Positions 32,641-41,849 of a stretch of DNA of 64,000 bases are shown in pieces. The stretch is from Aliihoeflea sp. 2WW (GTDB lineage Bacteria > Pseudomonadota > Alphaproteobacteria > Rhizobiales > Rhizobiaceae). A program made the position numbers and the translations under genes. The stretch spans positions 259,459 to 323,458 of the forward strand of contig NZ_AYOD01000001.1 of NCBI RefSeq assembly GCF_000497755.1. Reading direction: 5' to 3'. Numbering within the stretch: the stretch's first letter is position 1; every line of letters starts with the position of its first letter. The notes beneath the pieces were generated by a model that was not told the origin of the DNA, ran no database searches, and saw only the letters and a program-made list of their open reading frames with translations.

Positions 32641-32725
32641 TGGTGCGGTCGAGAAGACTCGAACTTCCACGGGTTGCCCCACAGCGACCTCAACGCTGCG
32701 CGTCTACCAATTCCGCCACGACCGC
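32641..32725 (-). tRNA. tRNA-Leu(GAG)
   Basis: On the minus strand the sequence begins GCGGTCGTGGCGGAATTGG and ends CGACCGCACCA, so CCA is encoded. Acceptor arms GCGGTCG and CGACCGC pair fully. The anticodon arm CAGCG-TTGAGGT-CGCTG gives anticodon GAG. A long variable arm (GTGGGGCAACCCGT) and TTCGAGT T-loop fit a class II leucine tRNA. Confidence 0.95.
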
Positions 32726-32887
32726 ACGCCATGACCAGCCGGTCTTGACCGGCCCGGCGCAATTAGCAAATCGCCCCACCCCGCACAAGTGCGCGGGCGT
32801 GGAATTGCCGATTATTTTGCCGATTGCCGCAAGACGCAGCGTCAACGAGTGGACGCGCGCCGCGCGATCCCATACATCCGCCTGATC

Positions 32888-33598
32888 ATGACCACGCGCG
32901 ACGCCCTGCCCGCCCAGTTTCTGGCGATCCCCGGATCACCGGCCGTCGAATGGCGGATCGAGCCGGACCTGGTCGAATACCCGGCCGCGCTTGCCTTCAT
33001 GGAAGAGCGCGCGGGGGCGATACGCGACGGCGCGGCCGGAGAACTCGTCTGGCTGGTCGAGCATCCGCCGCTCTATACGGCCGGGACGAGCGCAAATCCT
33101 GCCGATCTCCTCGCGGCCGAGCGGTTTCCCGTCTTCGCCGCGGGACGCGGTGGGGAGTACACCTATCACGGCCCCGGTCAGAGGGTCGCCTATGTCATGC
33201 TCGATCTGAAGCGCCGGCGCGAGGATGTCCGCGCCTTCGTGGCGGCGCTGGAGGAATGGATCATCCGCACTCTGGATCGGTTCAACGTAAAGGGCGAGCG
33301 GCGCGATGATCGGGTCGGCGTCTGGGTCGTACGGCCCAAGCGGCCGGCCTTGCCAAACGGGATGGCGGCCGAAGACAAGATCGCTGCGATCGGCATAAGG
33401 TTGCGGCGCTGGGTGTCGTTTCACGGCATCGCGCTCAATGTCGAGCCCGATCTCGCCCATTTCGATGGCATCGTCCCTTGCGGGATTCGTGGGCATGGCG
33501 TCACGAGCCTCGTCGATCTCGGCCTTCCGGTGACCATGACGGATGTCGACATGGCGATGAAGGCTGCTTTCGAAGAGGTGTTCGGCGACGTAGAGTGA
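32888..33598 (+). CDS. lipB: Octanoyl-ACP:protein octanoyltransferase LipB
   Basis: LipB transfers octanoate from ACP to lipoyl domains, the first step of lipoate attachment. The 236-aa protein has [26 protein letters not shown], the catalytic Lys in [19 protein letters not shown], and the Cys nucleophile in [14 protein letters not shown]. The ATG at 32888 is chosen; the upstream extension is basic and unlike the family. It lies 22 bases before ggt and is likely co-transcribed with it. Confidence 0.95.
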   Translation: MTTRDALPAQFLAIPGSPAVEWRIEPDLVEYPAALAFMEERAGAIRDGAAGELVWLVEHPPLYTAGTSANPADLLAAERFPVFAAGRGGEYTYHGPGQRVAYVMLDLKRRREDVRAFVAALEEWIIRTLDRFNVKGERRDDRVGVWVVRPKRPALPNGMAAEDKIAAIGIRLRRWVSFHGIALNVEPDLAHFDGIVPCGIRGHGVTSLVDLGLPVTMTDVDMAMKAAFEEVFGDVE

Positions 33599-33620
33599 TC
33601 CCCTCAAGAGGAGATCGGCC

Positions 33621-35384
33621 ATGTCGAAATCTGTCCATGTCGCCCTGCCCGTCCTTGCCGCCTTGTTGTCATTATCGGTGACGACGTCCGCTCCGGCACA
33701 ACAGGCGAGCGATCTCGTCGCTCCCGAGGCGGCGACCGGCCTTCAGTCTGCTCCTCTCGTGCGCGCCCGGGAATCGATGGTGGTCTCGGCCAATCCGCTC
33801 GCCACGGAAGCCGGCATGGCGATCTTGCGCCGGGGTGGCTCCGCAGCCGACGCCGCAATAGCGGTCCAGGTCGTGCTTGGCCTGGTCGAGCCGCAATCGT
33901 CCGGTCTTGGCGGTGGCGCCTTCGCATTGTGGTACGATGGCGCCATGGGCGACCTGACCTCATACGATGCGCGCGAAACGGCGCCGGCAAGTGCGACGCC
34001 CGATCTTTTCCTCGACGACAATGGCGAACCCTTGCCCTTTTTCGAGGCGGTCGTCGGCGGACGATCCGTGGGCGTGCCCGGCGTGCCGCTCCTGCTGGAA
34101 CTTCTGGCGGAACGGCACGGCAAGCTCGACCTTTCCGATAGTCTTGCCGACGCGATCGACCTTGCGGAACGCGGGTTCACGGTTTCGCCGAGGCTTGCCG
34201 GCCTGCTCGAAGCCGAGGCCGGACGGCTCGATTCCGATCCGGCCGCCTCCTCATATTTCTTCCCTGACGGAGCGGCGCTGGCAGCGGGGGACGAGTTACG
34301 CAATGGGAACTACGCGAACGTTCTGCGATCTTTCGCCGACGAGGGAGCAGCGCCCTTTTATCGTGGCGATCCAGCCGCCGCGATCGTCGATGCGGTTGCG
34401 AACCATCCAAGCAATCCCGGCGCGCTGACTCTCGACGATTTCGCCGGTTATGAGGTCGTCGAGCGCGAACCGGTCTGTGTTCCCTACCGTGACTTCGAGG
34501 TTTGCGGCATGGGCCCGCCCTCTTCCGGTGGAATGGCCGTCGGCCAGATCCTTGGTCTCGTCGAGCCTCATGACCTTCGTGCGCTGGGAGCGGACGACGT
34601 CGATGCCTGGCGGCTGATCGGCGACGCGACCCGCCTCGCCTTCGCCGACCGGAACCGCTACCTGGCCGATCCCGATTTCGTCGACGTTCCCTCCGGACTT
34701 GTCGACGCGACCTATCTCACCGAACGTGCCAAGCTATTGCAGATCGACGAAGCACTGCCCCAGGACAAAGTTGTGGCCGGCGAGCCGCTCACCAGGCGAA
34801 CGGACATTATCCAGGACGGCTTGTCCTACGAGGCGCCGGCAACATCCCACTTCGTCATCGCCGATGCGGAGGGCAATGTCATTTCCGTGACGTCGTCGAT
34901 CGAGAACGCATTCGGGGCGCGGCTGATGGCGAACGGCTATCTGCTCAACAACCAGCTCACCGATTTCTCCTTTCTGCCGAATGGGGATTCAGGACCCGTC
35001 GCAAACCGCGTCGAAGCATCCAAACGTCCGCGGTCCTCGATGTCGCCGACGATCGTGCTGCAGGATGGCAAGCCGATCTACGCGATCGGGTCGCCCGGCG
35101 GCGCGACCATCATCCCCTATGTCGCAAAGACGCTGGTCGCCCTGATCGACTGGCAGATGCCGATGAACGAAGCGGTCGCATTGCCTCATCTGGCCAACAT
35201 TGCCGGCCCTTACTGGCTGGAGGCCGGATCGAGCGCGGAGAACTTTGCCCCTGCCCTCCAGGCTCTGGGCTACGAGACCGAGATGCGCGAGCTCAATTCG
35301 GGCCTGCACGGCATCGAATTCACGCAATCGGGGCTCGAAGGCGCCGCCGATCCACGGCGGGAGGGCACGGCGCTCGGCGACTGA
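33621..35384 (+). CDS. ggt: Gamma-glutamyltranspeptidase
   Basis: GGT is a periplasmic self-cleaving N-terminal nucleophile hydrolase that removes the gamma-glutamyl group of glutathione and related peptides. The 587-aa precursor has a signal peptide ending near SAPAQQ, the GGSAADAAIAVQ and EPQSSGLGGGAF blocks of the large subunit, and GPPSSGG. The autocleavage site is at Thr408 (PATSHFVIAD), which becomes the new N-terminus. SMSPTIVLQDG and IGSPGG follow in the small subunit. AAGAGGAGA precedes the ATG. Confidence 0.95.
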   Translation: MSKSVHVALPVLAALLSLSVTTSAPAQQASDLVAPEAATGLQSAPLVRARESMVVSANPLATEAGMAILRRGGSAADAAIAVQVVLGLVEPQSSGLGGGAFALWYDGAMGDLTSYDARETAPASATPDLFLDDNGEPLPFFEAVVGGRSVGVPGVPLLLELLAERHGKLDLSDSLADAIDLAERGFTVSPRLAGLLEAEAGRLDSDPAASSYFFPDGAALAAGDELRNGNYANVLRSFADEGAAPFYRGDPAAAIVDAVANHPSNPGALTLDDFAGYEVVEREPVCVPYRDFEVCGMGPPSSGGMAVGQILGLVEPHDLRALGADDVDAWRLIGDATRLAFADRNRYLADPDFVDVPSGLVDATYLTERAKLLQIDEALPQDKVVAGEPLTRRTDIIQDGLSYEAPATSHFVIADAEGNVISVTSSIENAFGARLMANGYLLNNQLTDFSFLPNGDSGPVANRVEASKRPRSSMSPTIVLQDGKPIYAIGSPGGATIIPYVAKTLVALIDWQMPMNEAVALPHLANIAGPYWLEAGSSAENFAPALQALGYETEMRELNSGLHGIEFTQSGLEGAADPRREGTALGD

Positions 35385-35471
35385 TCAGACTGCCACCAAC
35401 CAAAGGGCGAGCGTCGTGATGAAGGCGCCTATCGAAATGAACGAGACGAGATCGTGGACCAGATCGGACAT
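35385..35471 (-). CDS. 28-aa single-span membrane peptide under an SOS-type promoter (SidA-like candidate)
   Basis: The ORF begins MSDLVHDLVSFISIG and ends in the hydrophobic FITTLALWLVAV, one short amphipathic start then a single membrane helix. GAGGAAA lies 6 bases before the ATG. Immediately upstream is a promoter whose -35 and -10 boxes flank a perfect LexA box, giving a leader of only about 25 bases. Caulobacter SidA, an SOS-induced inner-membrane division inhibitor of 29 residues, has the same size and control; sequence homology is not claimed. A longer reading of the same frame from 35576 is hydrophilic and lacks a ribosome site. It ends next to the ggt stop. Confidence 0.6.
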   Translation of the reverse strand: MSDLVHDLVSFISIGAFITTLALWLVAV

Positions 35472-35495
35472 GTTGCTTTCCTCAGTTGATGATTG

Positions 35496-35524
35496 ATCAT
35501 GTTCTTGTTTTGTTCTCAAATCAA
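35496..35524 (-). promoter_or_regulatory. SOS promoter with embedded LexA box for the 28-aa peptide
   Basis: On the minus strand TTGATT (-35, 35519-35524) and CATGAT (-10, 35496-35501) are 17 bases apart. Within this spacer lies the perfect LexA operator GAAC-N7-GAAC (35501-35515, read GTTC-TTGTTTT-GTTC on the plus strand). LexA bound there would block RNA polymerase directly. Confidence 0.7.
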
Positions 35525-35757
35525 CCCCTGCGCTGTGGTTTTTCGGTCTGCGGATCGTGCATTCATTCGGAAGCATGGGCAGTCTGCGAGGGAAAACAGA
35601 TCGTTTTCAGTCAGTTACTCAGTTTCTGATTATGTGCGGCGACGCCCGAAGTCGCGCATGAACGGTCGATGAACGGCGCGGTAGCCCGGCATTCAGCTTC
35701 GCACTTGCATAGTTCTCTATCGTCGCAATCGTGCGACATGGTCGAGGGGTTCTGGAA

Positions 35758-36141
35758 ATGAAGAAGTTCGCCGTCCTGGGTCTGGTCGCCGCCAGCCTTT
35801 TGGCCGCCCTGCCTGCCGTGGCGCAGGATCGTGGATATTACGGTCTGGGTGGCGGGCAGCGCCCGGGTGCGGAGTTCTTCGCGCCCGACCGCGGAGCCGG
35901 ACGCTGGGACCGCGGACCGGGACGCTGGGACCGCGGCGGCTACCGCGACCGCGACGAGTGGCGCGGCCGGGGTGGTGGGTGCTCGCCGCGCGACGCGTTG
36001 CGCAAGGCCGACCGGATGGGCATCCGGCGGGCCGAAATCGTCGGCGTCGGCCGACGCTCGATCGAGATCATCGGGCGATCGCGCGGCGAACGTGTCTGGG
36101 TCGTGTTCGGCCGGGCGCCGAACTGTCCGCTGATCGGCTGA
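35758..36141 (+). CDS. Small secreted Arg/Gly-rich protein, unknown function
   Basis: This 127-aa protein has a signal peptide (MKKFAVLGLVAASLLAALPA, cleavage near VAQ). A low-complexity Arg/Gly/Trp stretch follows, with a near repeat GRWDRGPGRWDRGG. A folded-looking C-terminus follows (CSPRDALRKADRMGIRRAEI to VVFGRAPNCPL) with two Cys that may pair. The C-terminal part resembles short domains common in secreted rhizobial proteins, but I cannot name it. The start at 35758 is set by the signal peptide. It converges with mucR 7 bases later. Confidence 0.7.
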   Translation: MKKFAVLGLVAASLLAALPAVAQDRGYYGLGGGQRPGAEFFAPDRGAGRWDRGPGRWDRGGYRDRDEWRGRGGGCSPRDALRKADRMGIRRAEIVGVGRRSIEIIGRSRGERVWVVFGRAPNCPLIG

Positions 36142-36148
36142 TCGACGC

Positions 36149-36589
36149 CTATTCGTCCGGGCCGCCGGATTCGGGTCGGCCAAGTCCCATGGACTTGGCG
36201 ATCTTCGACCGCTCGACCGCGTAGTTGGGAGCGACCATCGGGTAGTCGTCCGGCAGGCCCCATTTGCGTCGATACTGCTCAGGCGTCATGCCGTACCGGG
36301 CCATCAGATGGCGCGACAGGGTGCGGAACTTGCGTCCGTCCTCGAGCGAAATAATGTAGTCAGGCGTAACCGATTTGCGGATCGGCACCGCCGGCTCCAG
36401 TTGCTGTTCCGGAGCCGTTACTTTGCCCTGGGCGGAAATCGACCGGTGAACCGAGCCAATCAACCCCGATACTTCCGACGCCGGAACGGGGTTGTGACTG
36501 ACATAGGCGCAGACGATCTGCGTCGTCAGTTCCAACAACCGCTCTGGTTCGACCGCACCGCCGGCGCTGATCATGTCTTCGTCGCTCAT
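36149..36589 (-). CDS. MucR/Ros family transcriptional regulator with an altered zinc finger
   Basis: This 146-aa protein matches the Ros/MucR family that controls exopolysaccharide, motility and virulence genes in rhizobia and Brucella. The N-terminal helix LLELTTQIVCAYVSHNPVP drives oligomerisation. The DNA-binding domain reads YIISLEDGRKFRTLSRHL then YGMTPEQYRRKWGLP. The usual first zinc ligand Cys is Ser81 and the second His is absent after His94, as in the zinc-less Ml-type members. Start MSDED is preferred over an ATG two codons upstream because of spacing from GGGAG. Confidence 0.9.
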   Translation of the reverse strand: MSDEDMISAGGAVEPERLLELTTQIVCAYVSHNPVPASEVSGLIGSVHRSISAQGKVTAPEQQLEPAVPIRKSVTPDYIISLEDGRKFRTLSRHLMARYGMTPEQYRRKWGLPDDYPMVAPNYAVERSKIAKSMGLGRPESGGPDE

Positions 36590-36768
36590 ACGCATACTCC
36601 CGCCGCATCAATACAAATGGCAACACGCCGCCAAGTGTCATGCCTTGAGCGATTCGCCATATGACTATGCTAGTGCGCGACCATGTCTGCGTCAGGTCAC
36701 CAGATGTATCGGCTTGTCAGGTGGTGAAGCGATGGCGAACGACGCCAGTGCACATTAAAGCAAATTGT

Positions 36769-37518
36769 CTAGAATGCACCAGCGATAGCGAGGTAATCCG
36801 CGGCCTTGAGGCTGGCGCCACCGACAAGCGCGCCGTCGACGTTTTCCACGGCCATGAGCTCGGCAGCGTTCGAGGATTTGACCGATCCGCCGTAAAGAAG
36901 CGGCACGGATAGCGCCGCCGCGCCGATCTTCGCCTCCAGCCGGGCGCGGATGTGCGCATGGGCGACGCCCACGTCTTCTGCCGTCGGGGTCAATCCGGTG
37001 CCGATCGCCCAGACCGGTTCATAGGCGACGATCGTGTTCTCGGCCGTGGCGCCTTCCGGGACCGAACCATCGATCTGTGCCGACAGCACGTCGAGCGTGG
37101 CGCCTGACTCGCGTTCGGCGCGAGTTTCGCCGATGCAGATGATGGGTGTAAGCCCGGCGGCCCAGGCGGCCTTGGCCTTGGCCGCAACGGCGTCGCTCGT
37201 CTCGCCATGGTCGGACCGGCGTTCGGAATGGCCCACGATCACGTAGTCCGCGCCGGCGTCCTTGAGCATATCGGCAGACACGTCGCCGGTGTGGGCGCCG
37301 GATGCGCTGGCGTGACAATCCTGCCCGCCGAGCCGGACCGGAGAGCCCGCAACGATCGGCTGCGCCCGCGCGATCAGCGTCGCCGGCAGGCACACGACGA
37401 GGTCGAGGCCGGTAAAGCCATGAGAACCGGCGACGATCGCCTGGAGCTCGGGAAGCGATGCCGCCACTCCGTTCATCTTCCAGTTGCCGGCCAATACGGG
37501 TCGTATGCGCGCGCTCAT
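36769..37518 (-). CDS. tpiA: Triosephosphate isomerase
   Basis: TpiA interconverts dihydroxyacetone phosphate and glyceraldehyde-3-phosphate. The 249-aa TIM barrel has LAGNWKMNG (substrate Lys), [10 protein letters not shown] (catalytic His), [11 protein letters not shown] (catalytic Glu) and [11 protein letters not shown] (phosphate loop). The frame extends to 37797, but AAGGAAA before the ATG at 37518 and the family N-terminus fix the start. It is divergent from ppiD, the normal rhizobial arrangement. Confidence 0.97.
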   Translation of the reverse strand: MSARIRPVLAGNWKMNGVAASLPELQAIVAGSHGFTGLDLVVCLPATLIARAQPIVAGSPVRLGGQDCHASASGAHTGDVSADMLKDAGADYVIVGHSERRSDHGETSDAVAAKAKAAWAAGLTPIICIGETRAERESGATLDVLSAQIDGSVPEGATAENTIVAYEPVWAIGTGLTPTAEDVGVAHAHIRARLEAKIGAAALSVPLLYGGSVKSSNAAELMAVENVDGALVGGASLKAADYLAIAGAF

Positions 37519-37654
37519 CGAATTTCCTTCGTTTGTTCCGGGTATCGATCGCTGCTTGGTAGCAAAATGCGTCGACAAAGCAATCGACAGGGCCCGCCAG
37601 TGACGGTATTCCCTCAACCAGATTTCATGATGGACCAATACGGGAAGGTCGAAA

Positions 37655-39544
37655 ATGCTGACTTGGCTGCGCGGCAAATCCGGTTCCTTGATGGTGAAGC
37701 TGCTGCTTGGCCTCCTCGTCGTCAGTTTTGCCGTGTGGGGCATTTCCGGCCAGATCCTGACCGGCGTCGGCAACCATGTCCTTGCCGTCGGGGACACCCG
37801 CGTACAGGTGAACGAGTACCGGCTGGCCTATGATCGCCAGCTTCAGCTTCTGTCGCAGCAGTTCGGCACGCGCATATCGCGTGAGCAGGCACGCGCCTTC
37901 GGGCTCGAGCAACAGGTGCTGGCGCAACTCGTCGCCGGCGCCGTGCTCGACGAGCAGGCGCGCGAGATGGATCTCGGCCTGTCGCGCGATCGTCTGGCTG
38001 CCCTGACCGCTGAGGACCCCGCATTCCGCAATGCGAGCGGCCAGTTCGACCGCAACCAGTTCAATTTCGTGCTGCAGCAGGTGGGCATGCGTCCCGACGA
38101 TTATCTGCGCAATCGCGAGCAACTGGCGATCCGTCAGCAGATCGTCGATGCAGTCGCCGATGGCATGGGCGTGCCGGACGCCTTCCTTGATGCAGTGGCG
38201 CTCTATCAGGGGGAAGACAGGACGGCGGAATATCTCATCCTCGACCGTTCGCTCGTCGAGCCGATCGAAGACCCTGCCGACGACGTTCTCCAGGCCTGGT
38301 TCGACGAGAATTCGGCGAGCTTTGCCGCGCCGGAATATCGCGCGCTCGACTATGCGAAGCTCGAACCGGAAGACATTGCCGATCCGGCTGCGATCAGCGA
38401 CGAACAGGTGGCCGAGTTTTACGAAACGCACCGCAGTTCCTTCTCCGAAGCCGAGCAGCGCACCATCAGCCAGATCGTGTTCCCCAATGCGGAAGCCGCA
38501 GAGGCGGCATCTGGGCGGATCTCGTCCGACGAAGCGACGTTCGACGAAATCGCTGCCGAGCTTGGCCGTTCGGCCGGCGATCTGACCCTCGGCACCTTCA
38601 CGCGTGAAGACGTGCCCGATCCCGCCATCGCCGAGGCCGCATTTGCCCTCGAGGAAGATGGCGTGAGCGACGTGGTGGCCGGGTCCTTCGGATCGCTCAT
38701 CGTTCGCGTCGACGAAATTCTGGCGGAAGCCGTTCGTCCCCTGGAGGACGTCTCGGCTGAAATTCGCGAAGAAATGGCTCTCGATGAGGCCAACCGAATC
38801 CTGCTCGATGTCTATGACGCCTACGAGGATGCGCGCGCCGGGGGCGCGACGTTGCGGGAGGCTGCAAGCCAGCAGAACCTCGAAATCGTCAGTGTTCCGG
38901 CCGTCGATGCCAACGGGCTCGATCCGGATGGCGATCCGGTCGACGGCATCCCCGGTGCCGAAGAGGTGTTGGCGGCGGCATTCGAGGCCGAGCCGAATGC
39001 CGAAAATGCGCCGATCACCCTCGGTGCCAATGGCTATGTCTTCTACGAGGTCACGGACGTGACCCCTGCCCGCGACCGGGAACTGGACGAGGTTCGCGAT
39101 GACGTTGTGGCTGAATGGCGCGAACAGGAAGGCCGACGTCTTCTCGTCGAACGTGCCAACGAGATCGCTGCCCAACTCGAAGACGGGGCGGCGCTTGGCG
39201 AGGTCGCGGGCGAACTCGAACTGGAAGTGCAGACCAAGCGTGGCCTGCGTCGCGGCGCCGACGATGTCGACCTTGGCCGCGAGGGCGTTGCTGCCGCTTT
39301 CTCGGTGCCCGCCCGGGGCGTCGAGACGATCGGGTCGAACGAGGGCGACCGGCAGATCGTGCTGCAGGTAAGCGAGGTGTTCGCGCCTGCCAATGCGTCC
39401 GGAGGTTCGCTCCCCGAAAATGTCGCGCAGAATTACGCAGGAGGGTTCGGCGACGACCTCCTCGACCAGCTCGTTACCCGCCTTCAGGCGCAGTATTCGG
39501 TCACGGTGAACCAGGGCGCGGTGCAACAGGCGTTGAGCTTCTGA
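37655..39544 (+). CDS. ppiD: PpiD-type peptidyl-prolyl isomerase/chaperone
   Basis: This 629-aa protein is a SurA/PpiD family periplasmic chaperone anchored by an N-terminal membrane helix ([18 protein letters not shown]). An N-terminal SurA_N-like helical domain (about 35-200) follows, then a parvulin-like region around [20 protein letters not shown] and a long acidic C-terminus. PpiD assists folding of proteins leaving the Sec channel. It is divergent from tpiA and 3 bases ahead of trpD, so trp expression may depend on its promoter. Confidence 0.88.
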   Translation: MLTWLRGKSGSLMVKLLLGLLVVSFAVWGISGQILTGVGNHVLAVGDTRVQVNEYRLAYDRQLQLLSQQFGTRISREQARAFGLEQQVLAQLVAGAVLDEQAREMDLGLSRDRLAALTAEDPAFRNASGQFDRNQFNFVLQQVGMRPDDYLRNREQLAIRQQIVDAVADGMGVPDAFLDAVALYQGEDRTAEYLILDRSLVEPIEDPADDVLQAWFDENSASFAAPEYRALDYAKLEPEDIADPAAISDEQVAEFYETHRSSFSEAEQRTISQIVFPNAEAAEAASGRISSDEATFDEIAAELGRSAGDLTLGTFTREDVPDPAIAEAAFALEEDGVSDVVAGSFGSLIVRVDEILAEAVRPLEDVSAEIREEMALDEANRILLDVYDAYEDARAGGATLREAASQQNLEIVSVPAVDANGLDPDGDPVDGIPGAEEVLAAAFEAEPNAENAPITLGANGYVFYEVTDVTPARDRELDEVRDDVVAEWREQEGRRLLVERANEIAAQLEDGAALGEVAGELELEVQTKRGLRRGADDVDLGREGVAAAFSVPARGVETIGSNEGDRQIVLQVSEVFAPANASGGSLPENVAQNYAGGFGDDLLDQLVTRLQAQYSVTVNQGAVQQALSF

Positions 39545-39547
39545 TCG

Positions 39548-40570
39548 ATGGCGGACCTGAAGGAACATATCGCGCGGGTGGCTTCGGGGGACACGCTATC
39601 CTTCGAGGAGGCGCAAAAGGCGTTCGACATCATGATGTCGGGAGAAGCGACGCCGAGCCAGATCGGCGGTTTCCTGATGGCGCTGCGGGTGCGCGGCGAG
39701 ACCGTGCCTGAAATCTCCGGCGCGGTGGCGACCATGCGCGCCAAGATGCTCCGTGTCGACGCGCCTTCGGACGCCGTCGACATCGTCGGCACCGGCGGCG
39801 ATGCGTCTGGTTCCTACAATGTCTCGACCTGCGCGGCCTTCATCGTCGCGGGTGCGGGCGTGCCCGTCGCCAAGCACGGCAACCGCGCACTGTCGTCACG
39901 CTCGGGCGCAGCCGATGCGCTGGCGGCGCTCGGCGTCAACATCGAGCTTGGCGCATACGAGATCGCAATTTGCATCCGCGAGGCCGGGCTCGGCTTCATG
40001 TTCGCGCCTGCCCATCATGCCGCGATGCGCCATGTCGGGCCGAGCCGGGTCGAGCTCGGAACGCGCACGATCTTCAACATCCTTGGCCCTCTTTCCAATC
40101 CCGCGGGCGTCTCCAACCAACTCGTCGGCGTGTTCTCGCCCGTCTGGCTCGAGCCGATCGCCGAGGTGCTGAAGAGACTGGGCTCGTCGCGTGTCTGGGT
40201 CGTTCATGGCGACGGGCTCGACGAGATGACGACGGCCGGCGTCACGCAGGTCGCCGCGCTCGAAGATGGCGAAATCCATACGTTCGAGATCGAACCCGAG
40301 CAGTTCGGCCTTCGCCGTGCCCGCGCCGAAGAACTCAAGGGCGGGGATGCGCAGACGAATGCCATGGCCCTTCGCGGTGTACTCGAGGGTGCGGAAGGCG
40401 CCTACCGGGACATCGCGATGCTGAACGCTGCCGGCGCGCTCGTCGTTGCCGGTCGCGCGCGCACGCTGGAAGCCGGCCTCGAACTCGCCGCCAAATCGAT
40501 CGACAGTGGCAAGGCGCGCCAGTGCCTGACGGAACTGATCGAAATTTCCAACCGCGCAAGGAGCGCGTGA
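39548..40570 (+). CDS. trpD: Anthranilate phosphoribosyltransferase
   Basis: TrpD joins anthranilate to PRPP in tryptophan synthesis. The 340-aa protein has [15 protein letters not shown] for PRPP/pyrophosphate, [29 protein letters not shown] and [13 protein letters not shown], all conserved blocks. It ends TGATG into trpC. No trpG is fused or adjacent; in rhizobia glutamine amidotransfer is often supplied by a TrpEG fusion elsewhere. Confidence 0.97.
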   Translation: MADLKEHIARVASGDTLSFEEAQKAFDIMMSGEATPSQIGGFLMALRVRGETVPEISGAVATMRAKMLRVDAPSDAVDIVGTGGDASGSYNVSTCAAFIVAGAGVPVAKHGNRALSSRSGAADALAALGVNIELGAYEIAICIREAGLGFMFAPAHHAAMRHVGPSRVELGTRTIFNILGPLSNPAGVSNQLVGVFSPVWLEPIAEVLKRLGSSRVWVVHGDGLDEMTTAGVTQVAALEDGEIHTFEIEPEQFGLRRARAEELKGGDAQTNAMALRGVLEGAEGAYRDIAMLNAAGALVVAGRARTLEAGLELAAKSIDSGKARQCLTELIEISNRARSA

Positions 40571-41364
40571 TGGCCGACATCCTGCGAAAGATCGAAGCCT
40601 ACAAGCGCGACGAGATCGCAGCGGCCAAATCCGCCATCCCTCTCGGCGACATTCGCAAAGCGGCTGCGGACATGGCGGCGCCACGCGATTTCATCGGAGC
40701 GCTGCGCGCGAAGCACATTGACGGCAAGCCGGCGCTGATCGCCGAAATCAAGAAGGCGAGTCCTTCAAAGGGCCTGATCCGACCGGATTTCGATCCGCCG
40801 ACGCTGGCGCGCGCCTATGAAGCCGGCGGTGCGGCATGTCTTTCGGTGCTGACGGATGCGCCGTCGTTTCAGGGTTCGCCCGACTTTCTGACCGCCGCCC
40901 GAGAGGCCTGTGCCCTCCCCGCGCTGCGCAAGGATTTCCTTTTCGATACGTACCAGGTGCATGAAGCCCGCGCATGGGGCGCGGATGCGATCCTGATCAT
41001 CATGGCGAGCGTCGACGACGGTCTTGCACGCGACCTCGAAGACGCCGCCGAAGAACTCGGGATGGCGGCGCTGGTCGAGGTTCACGACGAGGCGGAGACC
41101 GAGCGTGCCTTGAATCTTCGGTCGCCCCTGATCGGCATCAACAACCGCAATCTGCGCACGTTCGAAGTCGATCTTGCCACATCCGAGCGTCTCGCGAAGC
41201 TGATCCCGGACGACCGCATCATCATCGGCGAGAGCGGCATCTTCACGCGGGCCGATTGCGACCGGATGCGCGTGGCTGGCATCGACACGTTCCTCGTCGG
41301 CGAAAGCCTGATGCGCCGGGACGATGTCACCGGCGCCACGCGGGAACTCCTGGGAGCACAATGA
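40570..41364 (+). CDS. trpC: Indole-3-glycerol phosphate synthase
   Basis: TrpC closes the indole ring from CdRP. The 264-aa TIM barrel shows [20 protein letters not shown] with the catalytic Lys, [48 protein letters not shown] and IIGESGI. It is not fused to TrpF. It overlaps trpD by one base and moaC by four (ATGA). Confidence 0.97.
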   Translation: MADILRKIEAYKRDEIAAAKSAIPLGDIRKAAADMAAPRDFIGALRAKHIDGKPALIAEIKKASPSKGLIRPDFDPPTLARAYEAGGAACLSVLTDAPSFQGSPDFLTAAREACALPALRKDFLFDTYQVHEARAWGADAILIIMASVDDGLARDLEDAAEELGMAALVEVHDEAETERALNLRSPLIGINNRNLRTFEVDLATSERLAKLIPDDRIIIGESGIFTRADCDRMRVAGIDTFLVGESLMRRDDVTGATRELLGAQ

Positions 41365-41849
41365 GCGGCCTCACGCATATCGGCGCAACCGGCGAAGCCC
41401 ACATGGTCGATGTCGGAACCAAAGACGAGACGCAGCGCGTCGCGCTCGCGAAGGGGCACGTGCGCATGGAGCCGGCGACGCTCGACGCGATCCTGGCCGG
41501 CAATGCCAAGAAGGGCGATGTGCTCGGCACGGCACGCATCGCAGGCATCATGGCAGCCAAGAAGACGTCCGAACTCATTCCGCTGTGCCATCCGCTGCTC
41601 CTGACCAGGATCACCGTCGAGATCGAGCCAGATCATGCGCTGCCCGGCCTTCGGGTTGCCGCAGAGGTGCGGCTGAAAGGCCAGACGGGCGTCGAGATGG
41701 AGGCGTTGACGGCCGTGTCGGTCGCCTGCCTGACGATCTACGACATGGCGAAGGCGCTCGACAAGGCGATGATCATCGGCGACGTGCGGCTGGTGGAAAA
41801 GAGCGGTGGCAAGTCGGGCGATTTTCGCCGCGACGAGCAGAAGCCATGA
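41361..41849 (+). CDS. moaC: Cyclic pyranopterin monophosphate synthase MoaC
   Basis: MoaC converts 3',8-cyclo-7,8-dihydro-GTP to cyclic pyranopterin monophosphate in molybdenum cofactor synthesis. The 162-aa protein has [34 protein letters not shown] and [30 protein letters not shown] and [11 protein letters not shown]. It overlaps trpC and moeA by four bases each. Confidence 0.97.
   Translation: MSGLTHIGATGEAHMVDVGTKDETQRVALAKGHVRMEPATLDAILAGNAKKGDVLGTARIAGIMAAKKTSELIPLCHPLLLTRITVEIEPDHALPGLRVAAEVRLKGQTGVEMEALTAVSVACLTIYDMAKALDKAMIIGDVRLVEKSGGKSGDFRRDEQKP

Noticed and set aside
35472-35576. N-terminal extension of the 28-aa peptide to 63 aa
   Set aside because: The extension crosses the LexA box and both promoter elements, has no ribosome site, and is hydrophilic unlike the peptide itself.
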